64,000 bases of DNA from Bradyrhizobium sp. NDS-1 (lineage in GTDB: Bacteria; Pseudomonadota; Alphaproteobacteria; Rhizobiales; Xanthobacteraceae): positions 1,783,501 through 1,847,500 of the forward strand of contig NZ_CP136628.1 in NCBI RefSeq assembly GCF_032918005.1. The letters are read 5' to 3'. Numbering within the stretch: the first letter of the stretch is position 1; every line of letters begins with the position of its first letter. Under the pieces are notes generated by a model that made no database searches, had not been told where the DNA came from, and saw only the letters and a list, made by a program, of their open reading frames with translations. Position numbers and translations under genes: made by a program. Shown piece after piece: positions 9,438-18,933 of this stretch.

Positions 9438-9719
9438 TCAGGGATTCTCTGTAGGAAGCAGGGGCAGGAAATGGCCAGTCGGTTCTGCGCCGCCTGCAGG
9501 CCGTAGCAGTGGGGCGGTCGTGCCTTCGTTGGGATCCGATGATGGCCCGGGAGCGGCCGCCAAAAGCACGACGCCGGCACGGCAGAATTCACCGGCCTTC
9601 GCGAGCTCGGCCGCAATGCGTTGGGCGTGCAGAACTGCCGCATCCTGATCGGAATATTCGCAGCCGATCCCATCGGGAGTGAGACCGTATCTGTCGACGA
9701 TGTGAAAATAGAAGCGCAT
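9438..9719 (-). CDS. DUF6894 family small protein
   Basis: A 93-residue protein opening with MRFYFHIVDRYGLTPDGIG and a helix EYSDQDAAVLHAQRIAAELAK. This matches the short alpha/beta fold of DUF6894, a family very common in Bradyrhizobium and of unknown function. The C-terminal third is longer and more Pro/Gly-rich than usual. The ribosome site before the ATG at 9719 is weak. A second DUF6894 gene is at 21685. It is divergent from the YccA-like gene across a 255-nt gap. Confidence 0.7.
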   Translation of the reverse strand: MRFYFHIVDRYGLTPDGIGCEYSDQDAAVLHAQRIAAELAKAGEFCRAGVVLLAAAPGPSSDPNEGTTAPLLRPAGGAEPTGHFLPLLPTENP

Positions 9720-9974
9720 GTCAGCGGATTAGTCCGCGCGGCGACCATCTCCTAGTGACAAACGCGTAAGGCTCCCCCTCCAAAAGGAGGACAGGTGAGC
9801 GGCGGTTCCAGATTTCCGCATTGTAATGGGCGGGACGGTCGCTGCGGATCGCCAGTAAATTGCAGGGCAAACAGAGTGGTTTCCCCGCCGGCATTCGGGT
9901 GATTGTCCGATGCCGTCCTCTGATCGCGGGGAATAGCATAGGCCCTGTCAGTAAGCGCTGAGAGGAGACGAGCG

Positions 9975-10688
9975 ATGCCGAATTACGATCAGAACCTGAC
10001 GGCCGCGCGTGCGGGCGGTGGTGGCACAATCGCGGTGGATGCCGGACTGCGTGACTACATGATGCGCATCTACAATTACATGGCCGCCGGCGTCGGCCTG
10101 ACCGCCGTCGTCGCATGGCTGACCTATCAGCTCACCGGTCCCGCCTTGCTGCAGAGTCCGCTGATGTGGGTCTTCATCCTGGCGCCGTTGGCGCTGGTCT
10201 TCTTCATCGGTTCGCGCATCGATACGCTGTCGGTATCAACGGCACGGCTTCTGTTCTTCATCTATGCCGCCCTGGTCGGCGTGTCGCTCTCGACGCTGTT
10301 TCACATCTACACCAATGCGTCGATCACGCGCGTCTTCTTCATCGCGGCAGCAACCTTCGGAGCGCTCAGCGTATTCGGCTACACCACACGACGCGACCTG
10401 TCCGGTCTCGGCACCTTCTTGTTCATGGGCCTGATCGGCGTCATCATCACCAGCCTGGTCAACTTCTTCCTGCAATCTTCCGGGCTGGACTGGCTGATCT
10501 CGGTCGTTGGCGTCGGTGTGTTTGCCGGACTCACGGCCTACGACACGCAGCGGATCAAGGCGATGTACGACGGCAGGGATGATGAAACGTCGGCTGGCCG
10601 CAAGTCCGTGATTTCGGCATTGTCGCTCTACCTCAATTTCATCAACCTGTTCATGATGCTGCTGCGCCTCGCCGGTGGTCGGCGCTGA
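9975..10688 (+). CDS. Bax inhibitor-1/YccA family membrane protein
   Basis: Inner-membrane protein (237 aa) of the Bax inhibitor-1/TMBIM family. A cytosolic Gly-rich N-terminus of about 25 residues is followed by seven hydrophobic helices, with the characteristic GVGVFAGLTAYDTQRIKAMY and ALSLYLNFINLFMMLLR near the C-terminus. E. coli YccA in this family modulates FtsH proteolysis and eukaryotic members leak Ca2+; which applies here is unknown. A strong AGGAGACGAGCG precedes the ATG. It is convergent with the DUF1269 gene, with only 18 nt between stops. Confidence 0.92.
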   Translation: MPNYDQNLTAARAGGGGTIAVDAGLRDYMMRIYNYMAAGVGLTAVVAWLTYQLTGPALLQSPLMWVFILAPLALVFFIGSRIDTLSVSTARLLFFIYAALVGVSLSTLFHIYTNASITRVFFIAAATFGALSVFGYTTRRDLSGLGTFLFMGLIGVIITSLVNFFLQSSGLDWLISVVGVGVFAGLTAYDTQRIKAMYDGRDDETSAGRKSVISALSLYLNFINLFMMLLRLAGGRR

Positions 10689-10706
10689 GCAGGCCGAAGG
10701 CGCCGT

Positions 10707-11210
10707 TCAGGCCGCCGGCCGTTCAGCCGCGCTCGCGAGCGCGTCGCGCAAGGCCTGTTCCTTGGTGTCATCCAGCGACGTTTTCAGCACAGTCCCCCCG
10801 GCGTCCTTGATCTCCTTCAGCACCTTGTCCGCCGTCATGTTCTTGATCAGGACGAACAAGGCGGCGTTGCCGGTGTGAAGCGAAGCAGACAATTCCTTCA
10901 TGAAGGCGTCGTCGATGCCGAAATCGGACAGGGCGCCGCCGAGCGCGCCGGATGCCGCGCCGACCGCGACACCGAGGATCGGATTGAGGAAGATCACGCC
11001 GATCAGGAGACCCCAGAAACTTCCGGTCATCGCGCCCACCGCCGTCGTGTTGACGAGTTGATTGAGCTTGATGCCGCCGGAATCGGTTTTCACGGCGATC
11101 ACGGCGTCGCTGAGTGTGATCAGATATTCCTTCTGCAGCCTGAGCAGCCGTTGACGCACTTCTTCGGCCTTCGCCTCGGATGGATACACGATCGCTACGA
11201 GATCGGACAT
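10707..11210 (-). CDS. DUF1269 membrane-associated protein
   Basis: A 167-residue protein of the DUF1269 family. It has an N-terminal alpha/beta part (MSDLVAIVYPSEAKAEEVRQ...), a central Gly-rich hydrophobic hairpin (GAMTGSFWGLLIGVIFLNP then GVAVGAASGALGGAL), and a C-terminal part with ALFVLIKNMTADKVLKEI. The glycine-zipper-like hydrophobic centre suggests membrane association. Function of the family is not established; it often travels with stress genes. The ATG at 11210 is set by AGGAGGCTTGC; a longer frame to 11492 has no such site. Confidence 0.85.
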   Translation of the reverse strand: MSDLVAIVYPSEAKAEEVRQRLLRLQKEYLITLSDAVIAVKTDSGGIKLNQLVNTTAVGAMTGSFWGLLIGVIFLNPILGVAVGAASGALGGALSDFGIDDAFMKELSASLHTGNAALFVLIKNMTADKVLKEIKDAGGTVLKTSLDDTKEQALRDALASAAERPAA

Positions 11211-11641
11211 GCAAGCCTCCTGCTGGGTCGAGCTCCGCCGGCCAAGCCTGGGAGGCCCGGCGGGACACACCGAAAGATTAGCTGCAGGCTCCCCGGCGCG
11301 GCATCGGAGAAAACCCCGGGAGTTGTGGGATGAATGTTCCTGATCATCTCCATGGAGGGACAGCGGATCCGATCCATTCCCAACCGATGCTTGAGCTCCC
11401 GCCTCCCACGGCCACAGGCATCGACATACTGAACGGCAGTGCCTGGCGCGAAGAGAAAACGGCTCCCCAACGGCTGCGTAATGCGTCTTCATCGGGAGCG
11501 CTCCTTCATTGGCGAGGAGAATCCCGATCCTCGGCTAGGTAATCACCCGATATTCCAGCCCCGGCGCAAGGCGCATGGTGCAACCGGTGGACAAGTCGAT
11601 CGGCCGGGATGCAACGCAAGCTCGTGTCGCGAGGTCTTCAC
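11211..11641. other. 431-nt intergenic region upstream of DUF1269 and the arcD-like gene
   Basis: Divergent control region between the DUF1269 gene (minus) and the arcD-like gene (plus). I looked for an FNR/FixK box (TTGAT-N4-ATCAA) because arginine deiminase systems are often oxygen-controlled, and for EcfG promoters, and found neither on either strand. A GTTCC at 11336-11340 has no -10 partner at the right distance. Short frames here show no family features. Confidence 0.5.
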
Positions 11642-13075
11642 ATGGCTGAGACGTCGTCAATCCAGAAGCTCTCGCTGTTCGCGTTGACCGCGATGGTGGT
11701 CGGCTCGATGGTCGGCTCGGGCATCTTTTCGCTGCCGAGAACCTTCGGCATCGCCACCGGACCGTTCGGTGCCATCTTCGCCTGGTGCATCGCAGGCGGC
11801 GGCATGTACACCCTCGCGCGAGTATTCCAGGCGCTGGCGGAACGAAAGCCCGAGCTCGATGCCGGCGTCTATGCCTACGCGAAGGAGGGGTTCGGCGACT
11901 ATCCCGGCTTTCTGTCGGCATTCGGATACTGGATAGGGAGCTGCATCGGCAACGTCTCCTATTGGGTGCTGATCAAGTCGACGCTGGGCGCCTTCTTCCC
12001 GGTCTTCGGGGACGGGAATACCGTGATCGCGATCGTCGTCGCTTCGATCGGAATATGGCTGTTCCATTTCATGATTCTGCGCGGCGTGCAGCAGGCGGCC
12101 GCGATCAACACGATCGTGACGATCGCGAAGATCGTGCCGATCCTCGTCTTCATCGTCATTCTGATCGTCGGGTTCAAGGCGGACCTGTTTCAAACGAATT
12201 TCTGGGGCGGTGAAGGCATGCCGGACAAGGGCTTGTTCGAGCAGATTCGTGCGACCATGCTCGTCACCGTTTTCGTCTTTCTCGGCATCGAGGGCGCCAG
12301 CGTCTATTCGCGCTACGCCAAGGAACGCGCGCATGTCGGCGCTGCGACCATTTTGGGATTTGCGATCGTGACGAGCCTGATGGTGCTCGTGACCATGCTG
12401 CCCTATGCCGTGCTTCCCCGCGCCGAGATCGCCGGCATGCGGCAGCCATCGATGGCGACCGTACTTGAGGCGGTCGTCGGACATTGGGGCGCGATCTTCG
12501 TCAGCGTCGGACTTCTGGTTTCGGTGCTGGGGGCCTATCTCGCCTGGTCGCTGATCTGCGCCGAAGTGCTCTCCGCCGCGGGCCGGACCAGGGACATGCC
12601 GGCCTTGTTCGGCACGGAAAATGCGAACAAGGTGCCGGCCGCGGCGCTTTGGCTCACCAATGCGATCGTTCAGCTCTTCGTCATCAGCACCTATTGGTCG
12701 CAGGATGCATTCGCGTTGATGCTCAATCTGACGAGCGTGATGTCGCTGATTCCGTTCTTCCTCGTCGCAGCCTATGGGCTTCTGCTCGCCAGGCGAGGCG
12801 AGACCTATGGGAAGGACAACGGCGACAGAACGCGCGACATGATCTTTGCCGGCATCGCCGTCGTCTACACGCTATTCCTGATCTACGCCGCCGGAATGAA
12901 GTTCCTGCTGCTGTCCTTGATCCTCTATGCGCCCGGGACGGTACTCTACTTCTGGGCGCGTCTGGAGCAGAAAGCGAGGGTCTTTACGGCCGTCGAGTGG
13001 GTCATCTTCATCGCCGCCGCCGTGGGCGCTGCTGTCGGAATCCACGGTTTGGCCATCGGCTACATCACCATCTAG
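11642..13075 (+). CDS. arcD: APC superfamily basic amino acid antiporter (arginine:ornithine type)
   Basis: Inner-membrane antiporter of 477 residues with 12 predicted helices. The first-helix motif [16 protein letters not shown] is the substrate-binding GSGIF loop of the basic-amino-acid/polyamine branch of the APC superfamily. Twenty-six nucleotides separate it from arginine deiminase, so the expected job is to import arginine in exchange for citrulline or ornithine. The exact exchange pair is inference. The ATG at 11642 has GAGG seven bases upstream and is preferred to the ATG at 11609. A closely related but frameshifted copy lies at 7910-9348; this one is intact. Confidence 0.85.
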   Translation: MAETSSIQKLSLFALTAMVVGSMVGSGIFSLPRTFGIATGPFGAIFAWCIAGGGMYTLARVFQALAERKPELDAGVYAYAKEGFGDYPGFLSAFGYWIGSCIGNVSYWVLIKSTLGAFFPVFGDGNTVIAIVVASIGIWLFHFMILRGVQQAAAINTIVTIAKIVPILVFIVILIVGFKADLFQTNFWGGEGMPDKGLFEQIRATMLVTVFVFLGIEGASVYSRYAKERAHVGAATILGFAIVTSLMVLVTMLPYAVLPRAEIAGMRQPSMATVLEAVVGHWGAIFVSVGLLVSVLGAYLAWSLICAEVLSAAGRTRDMPALFGTENANKVPAAALWLTNAIVQLFVISTYWSQDAFALMLNLTSVMSLIPFFLVAAYGLLLARRGETYGKDNGDRTRDMIFAGIAVVYTLFLIYAAGMKFLLLSLILYAPGTVLYFWARLEQKARVFTAVEWVIFIAAAVGAAVGIHGLAIGYITI

Positions 13076-13101
13076 GCAAGGCAACTCCCGGGAGAACTCC
13101 C

Positions 13102-14361
13102 ATGGCAAAGCAGGCGTCGGGCTCGGTTTCCTTCGGGGTCCATTCGGAGGTCGGTCAACTCCGGAAGGTGATGGTCTGCTCACCCGGCCGCGCCCATCAA
13201 CGCCTTACACCGTCCAATTGCGACACCCTGCTGTTCGATGACGTGCTGTGGGTCGAGAATGCCAAGCGCGATCACTTCGACTTCGTCCAGAAGATGCGTG
13301 ACCGCGGTATCGAAGTCGTCGAGATGCACGACCTGCTGACGGAAACGGTCGCAATCCCTGAGGCGCGGAAGTGGATTCTCGATAACCAGGTGGTGCCCGA
13401 TCAGGTCGGTCTCGGCCTGGTCGACGAACTGCGGAGCTATCTGGACGGCTTGAAGCCACGCGACCTGGCCGAAACACTGATCGGGGGCGTTTCCACCCAC
13501 GACTTCCCCGACGCTCATGGCGGCGAGATGCTCAGGCTCGTGCGCGAAGCCGCCGGCATGACCGAGTATCTGCTGCCGCCGCTTCCCAACACGTTGTATA
13601 CGCGGGACACGACCTGCTGGATCTATGGCGGGGTCACGCTGAACTCGCTCTACTGGCCGGCGCGGCACGAAGAGCCGATCCTCGCGACCGCCATCTACAT
13701 GTTCCATCCGGATTTCGCCGGTAAGGTCAATGTCTGGTGGGGTGATCCGACGCGGGACCACGGTCTTGCGACGCTGGAAGGCGGCGACGTGATGCCGATC
13801 GGTAAGGGCAACGTACTGATCGGGTTGAGCGAGCGCACCTCGCGGCAGGCGATCAGCCAGGTCGCCGCAGCCTTGTTCAAGAAGAAGGCAGCGGAGCGCG
13901 TGATCGTGGCGGCGATGCCGAAGCTCCGTGCGGCGATGCATCTCGATACCGTCTTCACGTTCGCTGACAGGGATTGCGTTCTGCTGTATCCCGACATCGT
14001 CGACAACATCGCGGCGTTTTCCTACCGGCCAGCCGACAATTCGGCCGGCATCGAACTACGCAGGGATGAAAAGCCGTTCGTGGATGTCGTGGCGCAAGCC
14101 CTTGGTCTGAAGAAGTTGCGTGTGATCGAGACCGGGGGAAACGCCTATATGCGCGAGCGAACACAGTGGGACAGCGGCGCCAATCTGGTTTGCGCGTCTC
14201 CTGGCGTGGTGTTCGCCTATGACCGCAATACCTACACCAACACCCTGCTGCGCAAGGAAGGGATCGAGGTGATCACGATCGTCGGTGCGGAGCTCGGGCG
14301 CGGACGGGGAGGCGGTCATTGCATGACCTGTCCGATCATCAGGGATGCGGCGGACTACTAG
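13102..14361 (+). CDS. arcA: Arginine deiminase
   Basis: Cytosolic arginine deiminase (419 aa): L-arginine + H2O to citrulline + NH3, first step of the ADI pathway, giving ammonia for acid tolerance and carbamoyl phosphate for ATP. Guanidine-modifying-enzyme motifs are in order: FDDVLWV near residue 50, TRDTTCW, LEGGDV, HLDTVFT, and the C-terminal [10 protein letters not shown] with nucleophile Cys407. The ATG at 13102 follows GGGAGAACTCCC; the same frame is open far upstream but antisense to nothing useful and inside arcD. arcB and arcC are not in the window, so citrulline would be used elsewhere or exported by the antiporter upstream. Confidence 0.96.
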   Translation: MAKQASGSVSFGVHSEVGQLRKVMVCSPGRAHQRLTPSNCDTLLFDDVLWVENAKRDHFDFVQKMRDRGIEVVEMHDLLTETVAIPEARKWILDNQVVPDQVGLGLVDELRSYLDGLKPRDLAETLIGGVSTHDFPDAHGGEMLRLVREAAGMTEYLLPPLPNTLYTRDTTCWIYGGVTLNSLYWPARHEEPILATAIYMFHPDFAGKVNVWWGDPTRDHGLATLEGGDVMPIGKGNVLIGLSERTSRQAISQVAAALFKKKAAERVIVAAMPKLRAAMHLDTVFTFADRDCVLLYPDIVDNIAAFSYRPADNSAGIELRRDEKPFVDVVAQALGLKKLRVIETGGNAYMRERTQWDSGANLVCASPGVVFAYDRNTYTNTLLRKEGIEVITIVGAELGRGRGGGHCMTCPIIRDAADY

Positions 14362-14617
14362 GCCATGCAAAAAGACGGGGCTCGGTCGTGAGGCCGGTCT
14401 GTCGGGGCGGAGCGCTGCTCTGGCCCTCTTGCACCTGCGCGATTGGTGGAAGCGCAGGATTGGCTCCATGCGACGCGGTGAGTGAGAACCTTTCGGCAAT
14501 TCACGAAATGGCGGTCGTCGATTCAATCTCTGATTTTGAATCATATCATCAACACGCCACAATCGTTGCCCAGGCTAAGGCGATTCCTGGTGCACGCAAG
14601 AGCCAACGAGGCACACG

Positions 14618-15436
14618 ATGCGCAGGTCGAGAGCTTTTTTGCCGGTCTTGTGGTTGTTGGGAACCGGCACTGTTTGGGCTGCCGACGTTGATCTCACCGA
14701 ATTGAAGGCGAGCAGTCCCGTTCCGTACTACTCCGCTCCGTCCTGGAGTGTCGTCGGTTCCGTCACGTCGAACTTTACCGATAATGCCCTGTTCAGCCGG
14801 GACAATCGCAGGTCGGATTTCTTCTATGAGCCCGACGTGAGCGTCAGGCTGGATGGGAACCTCACAGATGACCTGTCGTATCGGCTCTACGCACGCGCAC
14901 AATACGATGCCTTTGCGAGAGAGAAGGACGGCAATGCCGCAGTGGCGCGGATGGGAGCGCGCCTGACGGAGAACTGGAACGGCTGGCGCTTCTCCGCCAT
15001 CTACGAGCACCGATACGATTTCGACGGGGTCTACCGCGATCTCGCTTTCACGTCGGACGATCTGATGGGCTCGGTGGCACGCGACTTCCGCGTGAACAAT
15101 GTGACATTCTCACCGCTATTACTCCTGACCTACCGGTTTTCCGACCTAGCGGAAGCTCGGCGCTGGCGCTTCGATGCCTTGCTCGGCATTGAGGTCAAGC
15201 TCGATCCGGAATGGTCGATCGTGAGCACGCCGTTGTTCGAAGCCTTCTGGTTCACCGACGGCTTGAACAGGGGACGACAGGATCAGATCTACTCCGCGGA
15301 CATCGGCCTGAGGTATAATTTCGCCAGCAACATTTCGCTTACGACGAGTGTGCTGTATGAGGCGCGAGAATCGAACGTCATGGTGCGGCGCTACAGGGAT
15401 ATCAGGATCGGTCCCCGGCTTGACTTTGCCTTTTGA
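14618..15436 (+). CDS. Outer-membrane beta-barrel protein, unknown function
   Basis: Exported protein of 272 residues: signal peptide about 1-21 (cut near VWAAD), then a series of alternating amphipathic strands rich in aromatic and Arg residues. It ends with phenylalanine (RLDFAF), the usual C-terminal signature for outer-membrane barrel insertion. No named porin family recognised. Start ATG at 14618 with CGAGGCACACG upstream. It is followed 12 nt later by a small exported protein and may form a unit with it. Role unknown. Confidence 0.7.
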   Translation: MRRSRAFLPVLWLLGTGTVWAADVDLTELKASSPVPYYSAPSWSVVGSVTSNFTDNALFSRDNRRSDFFYEPDVSVRLDGNLTDDLSYRLYARAQYDAFAREKDGNAAVARMGARLTENWNGWRFSAIYEHRYDFDGVYRDLAFTSDDLMGSVARDFRVNNVTFSPLLLLTYRFSDLAEARRWRFDALLGIEVKLDPEWSIVSTPLFEAFWFTDGLNRGRQDQIYSADIGLRYNFASNISLTTSVLYEARESNVMVRRYRDIRIGPRLDFAF

Positions 15437-15448
15437 GAGATCTGCAAG

Positions 15449-15706
15449 ATGACGTTGAGGCGCGCTTGGGTGCTATTCGGGGTCATAGCCAGTTTGACGG
15501 CGGCATCCGCCGCGGCCGCGGACGCGCGCGACTCCGTGGACCGGAGCCAGCGTCTCGATACGGATGCACTCAGGGACGACGCCGGCACCCAACGGTTACG
15601 GGCGCCGTCTCATCCGCTGGTGATCGTGCCGCCGCAACAGCCTGTGCCAAACGCAAGGAAGGGAAAGAAGAACAAGTCGAATACGCGCGGCGCTATGAGC
15701 CGCTAG
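15449..15706 (+). CDS. Small exported protein, unknown function
   Basis: An 85-residue protein with a signal peptide (about 1-24, Ala-rich end) and a short, charged, apparently disordered mature part ending in a Lys/Arg-rich tail. No family recognised. It starts 12 nt after the barrel protein stop, in the same orientation, so co-transcription is likely. The ribosome site is modest (GAGAGATC further upstream). Confidence 0.5.
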   Translation: MTLRRAWVLFGVIASLTAASAAAADARDSVDRSQRLDTDALRDDAGTQRLRAPSHPLVIVPPQQPVPNARKGKKNKSNTRGAMSR

Positions 15707-15991
15707 CACATCGCGTCTCAACTGGTGCGATCGCCTCGGCGCAATCGTGAAGGCGATTTGCTGCGCTTGAGTATCTGTTGCAGCTTATTTGAATTACGGC
15801 GGGATAATCCGGCAAAAACCAGCCATTCGATCCCTCCCGACGTCATTTCACCGGTGCGAGATTTTATTCCGTCAGCAACACTACCTGGTGGTGTGAGCAA
15901 CCTTACGGTGTATACTCTGCCGACCCCAAGGGCGTGTGTCTCCTGGTCCATGGATGGATATCTCGCCGGCGGGGCAGGGAGGAGACTCTCG

Positions 15992-16054
15992 ATGTTCGAC
16001 CTCAATGTATTGAGCTTCAATATGTTGAGCTTCAATGTCGGGCGTCACCGGTGA
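15992..16054 (+). CDS. Tiny ORF (20 aa) with strong ribosome site, in frame ahead of the histidine kinase
   Basis: An ATG at 15992 is preceded by GGAGGAG at seven-base spacing, one of the best ribosome sites in the window. It opens a 20-residue frame ending at TGA 16052-16054. The peptide is repetitive (FDLNV-LSFNM-LSFNV), encoded by three tandem 15-mers at 15995-16039. The TGA is in the same frame as the kinase, whose GTG follows at 16058 without a recognisable ribosome site. It could be a leader peptide coupled to the kinase. Alternatively it is the true kinase N-terminus interrupted by a stop. Not recognised as a known leader. Confidence 0.45.
   Translation: MFDLNVLSFNMLSFNVGRHR
15995..16039 (+). 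repeat. Three tandem 15-bp units, two with TTGA-GCT-TCAA palindromes
   Basis: Units at 15995-16009, 16010-16024 and 16025-16039. The last two share the 12-mer TTGAGCTTCAAT, itself an inverted repeat (TTGA...TCAA). They lie inside the tiny ORF just before the kinase and could be coding repeats or operator half-sites. Confidence 0.6.
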
Positions 16055-16057
16055 ATA

Positions 16058-17269
16058 GTGGTGCGTACCGTGAAGCTGCATAGCTCGCCCGCCTGTGAGT
16101 CGAGTGGAACCAGTGTCAGAGGGTGGTTGCGACTTGGCTCGCAAGAAAGACTTGGCCCGGAAGAAACCAGCGAACGCCTTTACTGGGTCTTCTCATCCGA
16201 TCTTCTTTTTGCAGTACGCCCTTCGTTTGAAGGGCACTTCGTGTATGAGGGGATCAATCCGGCGTTCGAGCTTTGCCTCGGCGTCTCGTCGGAAGACATC
16301 CGGGAGATGGACGTCTCCAACTGCCTCGGCAGAGACGACGCCAGAGCCGTCGGCGAAGCTCTCCGCGCGTGTCTCGCAGAAGGAGCCGAGGTCAGGATTC
16401 GCCATCGCCTTGCGTTTGGCGGCCAGCGCCAGAACATGGAAACGACCATCGCTCCGATCATGGACGGCGCCGCCGGTGGTGCGGTCCGGTTGATCGGCAG
16501 CCATCGCATCGCGCGCAACGGACTTCTCGAAGGCGGCGTCGAAGAATCTGACGCCGCGCAGGCGAGTGTCAATTTGCTGTCTATTCAGGAGGATATTCAA
16601 CAACGCATTGCATCCGATCTGCACGACTCGACGTGTCAGCATCTGATTGCCGCGAGCCTCGGTCTGATGCGGATCCGGCGGACCATGGACGATCCGGTCG
16701 GAGCCGAGCGCCTTTGCGATGAGATCGACGCGTCGATCGACGAGGCGCTCAGGGAAATCCGCGCCTTCGCCTACCTGCTGCACCCGCAGAATCTGACGGA
16801 AGGGCTCAAGGCCACGATCGAGCATTATGCCGATGGATTCGCGGCGCGCACGTCGTTGCGGGTCACGACCAGGATCCTGGCCGACGTTGATCGATTGCCC
16901 TACGAGACGCAGCGCTCATTGCTTCGGGTCGTTCAGGAAGCTCTCACGAACGTATTCCGCCATGCAAAGGCGACGGAGGTGAGCATCGTCATTGACGGGG
17001 CCGGCAGCCAGTTTCGGCTGACCATCAGCGACAACGGGCGCGGGCTTCAGGCCGGCCGCGCGAACCGGCCGATATCGACCGGCGTTGGAATTCCCGCCAT
17101 GAGAGCAAGACTGGAGCAGATCGGAGGTTCGCTGGAGATCCGCACCGATCCGGCAACGCCTCGTTCCGGCACCGTTCTGTGCGCCGTCTTTCCGCATGCG
17201 TTGGTCACTAACAGGCGAAACCGGCGAAAGGACGCCACTGTCACGAGGGTCCCCGCGGGCACCCACTGA
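16058..17269 (+). CDS. NarX/DegS-type sensor histidine kinase with PAS domain
   Basis: Cytosolic histidine kinase (403 aa from the GTG at 16058). A PAS-like sensor domain occupies about 40-150, a HisKA_3 dimerisation domain carries His189 in the H-box IASDLHDSTCQHL, and a HATPase domain follows (ALTNVFRHAKATE N-box, ISDNGRG, GVGIPAMRARLEQIGG). No membrane helix is seen, so the signal is probably cytosolic. Likely partners are the two LuxR-type regulators downstream. An 18-bp near-repeat at about 16129-16164 encodes RLGSQE-RLGPEE. The start is uncertain: there is no ribosome site at 16058, while a strong one serves the tiny same-frame ORF upstream. Confidence 0.85.
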   Translation: MVRTVKLHSSPACESSGTSVRGWLRLGSQERLGPEETSERLYWVFSSDLLFAVRPSFEGHFVYEGINPAFELCLGVSSEDIREMDVSNCLGRDDARAVGEALRACLAEGAEVRIRHRLAFGGQRQNMETTIAPIMDGAAGGAVRLIGSHRIARNGLLEGGVEESDAAQASVNLLSIQEDIQQRIASDLHDSTCQHLIAASLGLMRIRRTMDDPVGAERLCDEIDASIDEALREIRAFAYLLHPQNLTEGLKATIEHYADGFAARTSLRVTTRILADVDRLPYETQRSLLRVVQEALTNVFRHAKATEVSIVIDGAGSQFRLTISDNGRGLQAGRANRPISTGVGIPAMRARLEQIGGSLEIRTDPATPRSGTVLCAVFPHALVTNRRNRRKDATVTRVPAGTH

Positions 17270-17355
17270 GGGAAGAAAAACACTGATCACCGGCAGCAGG
17301 TCGGAACGCGTTCGTTTCGGCCAAGCCGCCGAGTAACGACATTGGAGTGCTCGTC

Positions 17356-17985
17356 ATGAAGCGATTTCTCATCGCAGATGACCACGAAGCGGTACGGTCG
17401 GGCTTGCGAGCGGTGCTCGAACAACGGGCGGATTGGGAAGTGGTCGCCGAGGCGAGCGACGGCGGCAAGGCGCTGACAGCGGCGATCGAGAGCCGGCCTC
17501 ACGTGGCCATCGTCGATTTTTCCATGCCGCGAATGACCGGACTGGAGGTCGCGCGGCGGATCAGGGAATATCCGCTGCAGACCGAGGTCCTGATTTTCAC
17601 GGTGCACAGCTCCGGCCTGCTCGCCCAGCAGGCATTTGAGGCCGGCGCGCGCGCCTTCCTGGTGAAATCCGACGCCAACAGATTGCTGATGACGGCCGTC
17701 GATTCGCTTCTGGCGCACAAACGGTTCTGCACCGAGAGGTGCCGGAACGAGCTGAACGGCCAATCTGGCAGCACTGCAGACAGGCATCCGGGGCTCACTC
17801 CGCGCGAGCAACTGGTCGTCAAACTGGTTGCCGAAGGCTACAGCAACAAGGGCATCAGTGCGATCCTCAACCTCAGCGTCAAGACCACCGAGGCCCATCG
17901 GGCCGCCGCGATGCGCAAGCTGGACGTGAGCTCGACTGCGGGCCTGGTCCGATACGCGGTCCGCGCGCAACTGGTCGAGGCATGA
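17356..17985 (+). CDS. LuxR/FixJ-family (NarL-type) response regulator, copy 1
   Basis: A 209-residue regulator: receiver domain (1-120) with acidic pair Asp8-Asp9, phospho-acceptor Asp54 (VDFSMP) and Lys104. The C-terminal LuxR helix-turn-helix is LTPREQLVVKLVAEGYSNKGISAILNLS in type, with VKTTEAHR as recognition helix. The ATG at 17356 is set by GGAG at -12. It lies 86 nt after the kinase and is probably its partner. The other regulator at 18147 is about the same size and clearly paralogous, suggesting a local duplication. Targets unknown. Confidence 0.92.
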   Translation: MKRFLIADDHEAVRSGLRAVLEQRADWEVVAEASDGGKALTAAIESRPHVAIVDFSMPRMTGLEVARRIREYPLQTEVLIFTVHSSGLLAQQAFEAGARAFLVKSDANRLLMTAVDSLLAHKRFCTERCRNELNGQSGSTADRHPGLTPREQLVVKLVAEGYSNKGISAILNLSVKTTEAHRAAAMRKLDVSSTAGLVRYAVRAQLVEA

Positions 17986-18146
17986 CGATGCCCCGCCGGG
18001 TTTGATGGCCGCGGCCGCGTCAGTACATTCGCCCGGCCATCTCGGGGTTTTGCAGGATGATGCTCAGGCCCGCGATCGGTATGATCGCTCGACCGTTCTG
18101 CTGCCGATCATCTCCGCCGATTGCGGTCGGATAAGAGAACCACGCC

Positions 18147-18782
18147 GTGAAGCGCATCCTGATTGCGGATGATCATGAAATCGTGCGTTCAGGGCTCCGC
18201 GCGATCATCGACACGCGCTCCGACTGGATCGTCGTCGGCGAAGCAATGAACGGCGAGCAGGCCGTGGCATTGGCCTTGGAGACGACGCCGGACGTCGTGA
18301 TCGTCGACTATTCGATGCCCCTCATGAATGGGCTGGAGGTCAGCCGCCGATTGAAGTCACTTCGCTTGCGCAGCGAAGTTCTGATTCTGACGATGCATGA
18401 AAACGAAGAGCTGCTGACCGAAGCCATTCTGGCGGGTGTTCGCGGCTTCTTGTTCAAATCGGATGCGAGAAAGCACCTGCTGTCCGCCGTCGAGGCGCTG
18501 CTGGATCGCAGACCTTATTTCACCAGCGTGTTGCTGGAGAAATTGCTCCACGACTACCAGCTCAACAAGCTGAACAAGTCGGATATGCTGCTCACCTCGC
18601 GCGAGCAGAGCGTGGTCCAGTTGATCGCGGAAGGACATACCAACAGGTCCATAAGTGCCATTTTGCAGTTGAGCGTCAAAACCGTCGAAACCCATCGCGC
18701 GTCGGCGATGCGCAAGCTGGGAATGTCGTCGACCGCTGAACTGGTCCGTTACGCGATCCGCAAGAAACTGGTAGCGCCCTGA
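18147..18782 (+). CDS. LuxR-family (NarL-type) response regulator, copy 2
   Basis: A 211-residue paralog of the preceding regulator: receiver with Asp54 (VDYSMP), conserved Lys in LFKSDA, linker, and LuxR helix-turn-helix (LTSREQSVVQLIAEG..., VKTVETHR). The start is GTG at 18147 with TAAGAGAAC upstream; starting there aligns exactly with MKRFLIADDHE of copy 1. A 161-nt gap with a GCGATC-N5-GATCGC inverted repeat (18072-18088) separates the two, so it may have its own promoter. One kinase with two near-identical regulators suggests branched signalling. Confidence 0.92.
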   Translation: MKRILIADDHEIVRSGLRAIIDTRSDWIVVGEAMNGEQAVALALETTPDVVIVDYSMPLMNGLEVSRRLKSLRLRSEVLILTMHENEELLTEAILAGVRGFLFKSDARKHLLSAVEALLDRRPYFTSVLLEKLLHDYQLNKLNKSDMLLTSREQSVVQLIAEGHTNRSISAILQLSVKTVETHRASAMRKLGMSSTAELVRYAIRKKLVAP

Positions 18783-18933
18783 GAGGCTCCGCCGGCCGAG
18801 CGATGTTTCGTCGGACCATGTCACAGCCGGCTCTGTCCGTATTTGTCCCATGGCGCCCTAGGCGGAATTTGGGAGTGCTCTGGTTCCACAAATGCTGCAA
18901 GACTTGCCAGCATCCGCTGCAAGGAGGATCCGC

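Noticed and set aside
11312-11340. EcfG promoter for the DUF1269 gene (GTTCC at 11336-11340)
   Set aside because: The nearest -10-like AAC is 21 bases away, outside the 16-17 spacing.
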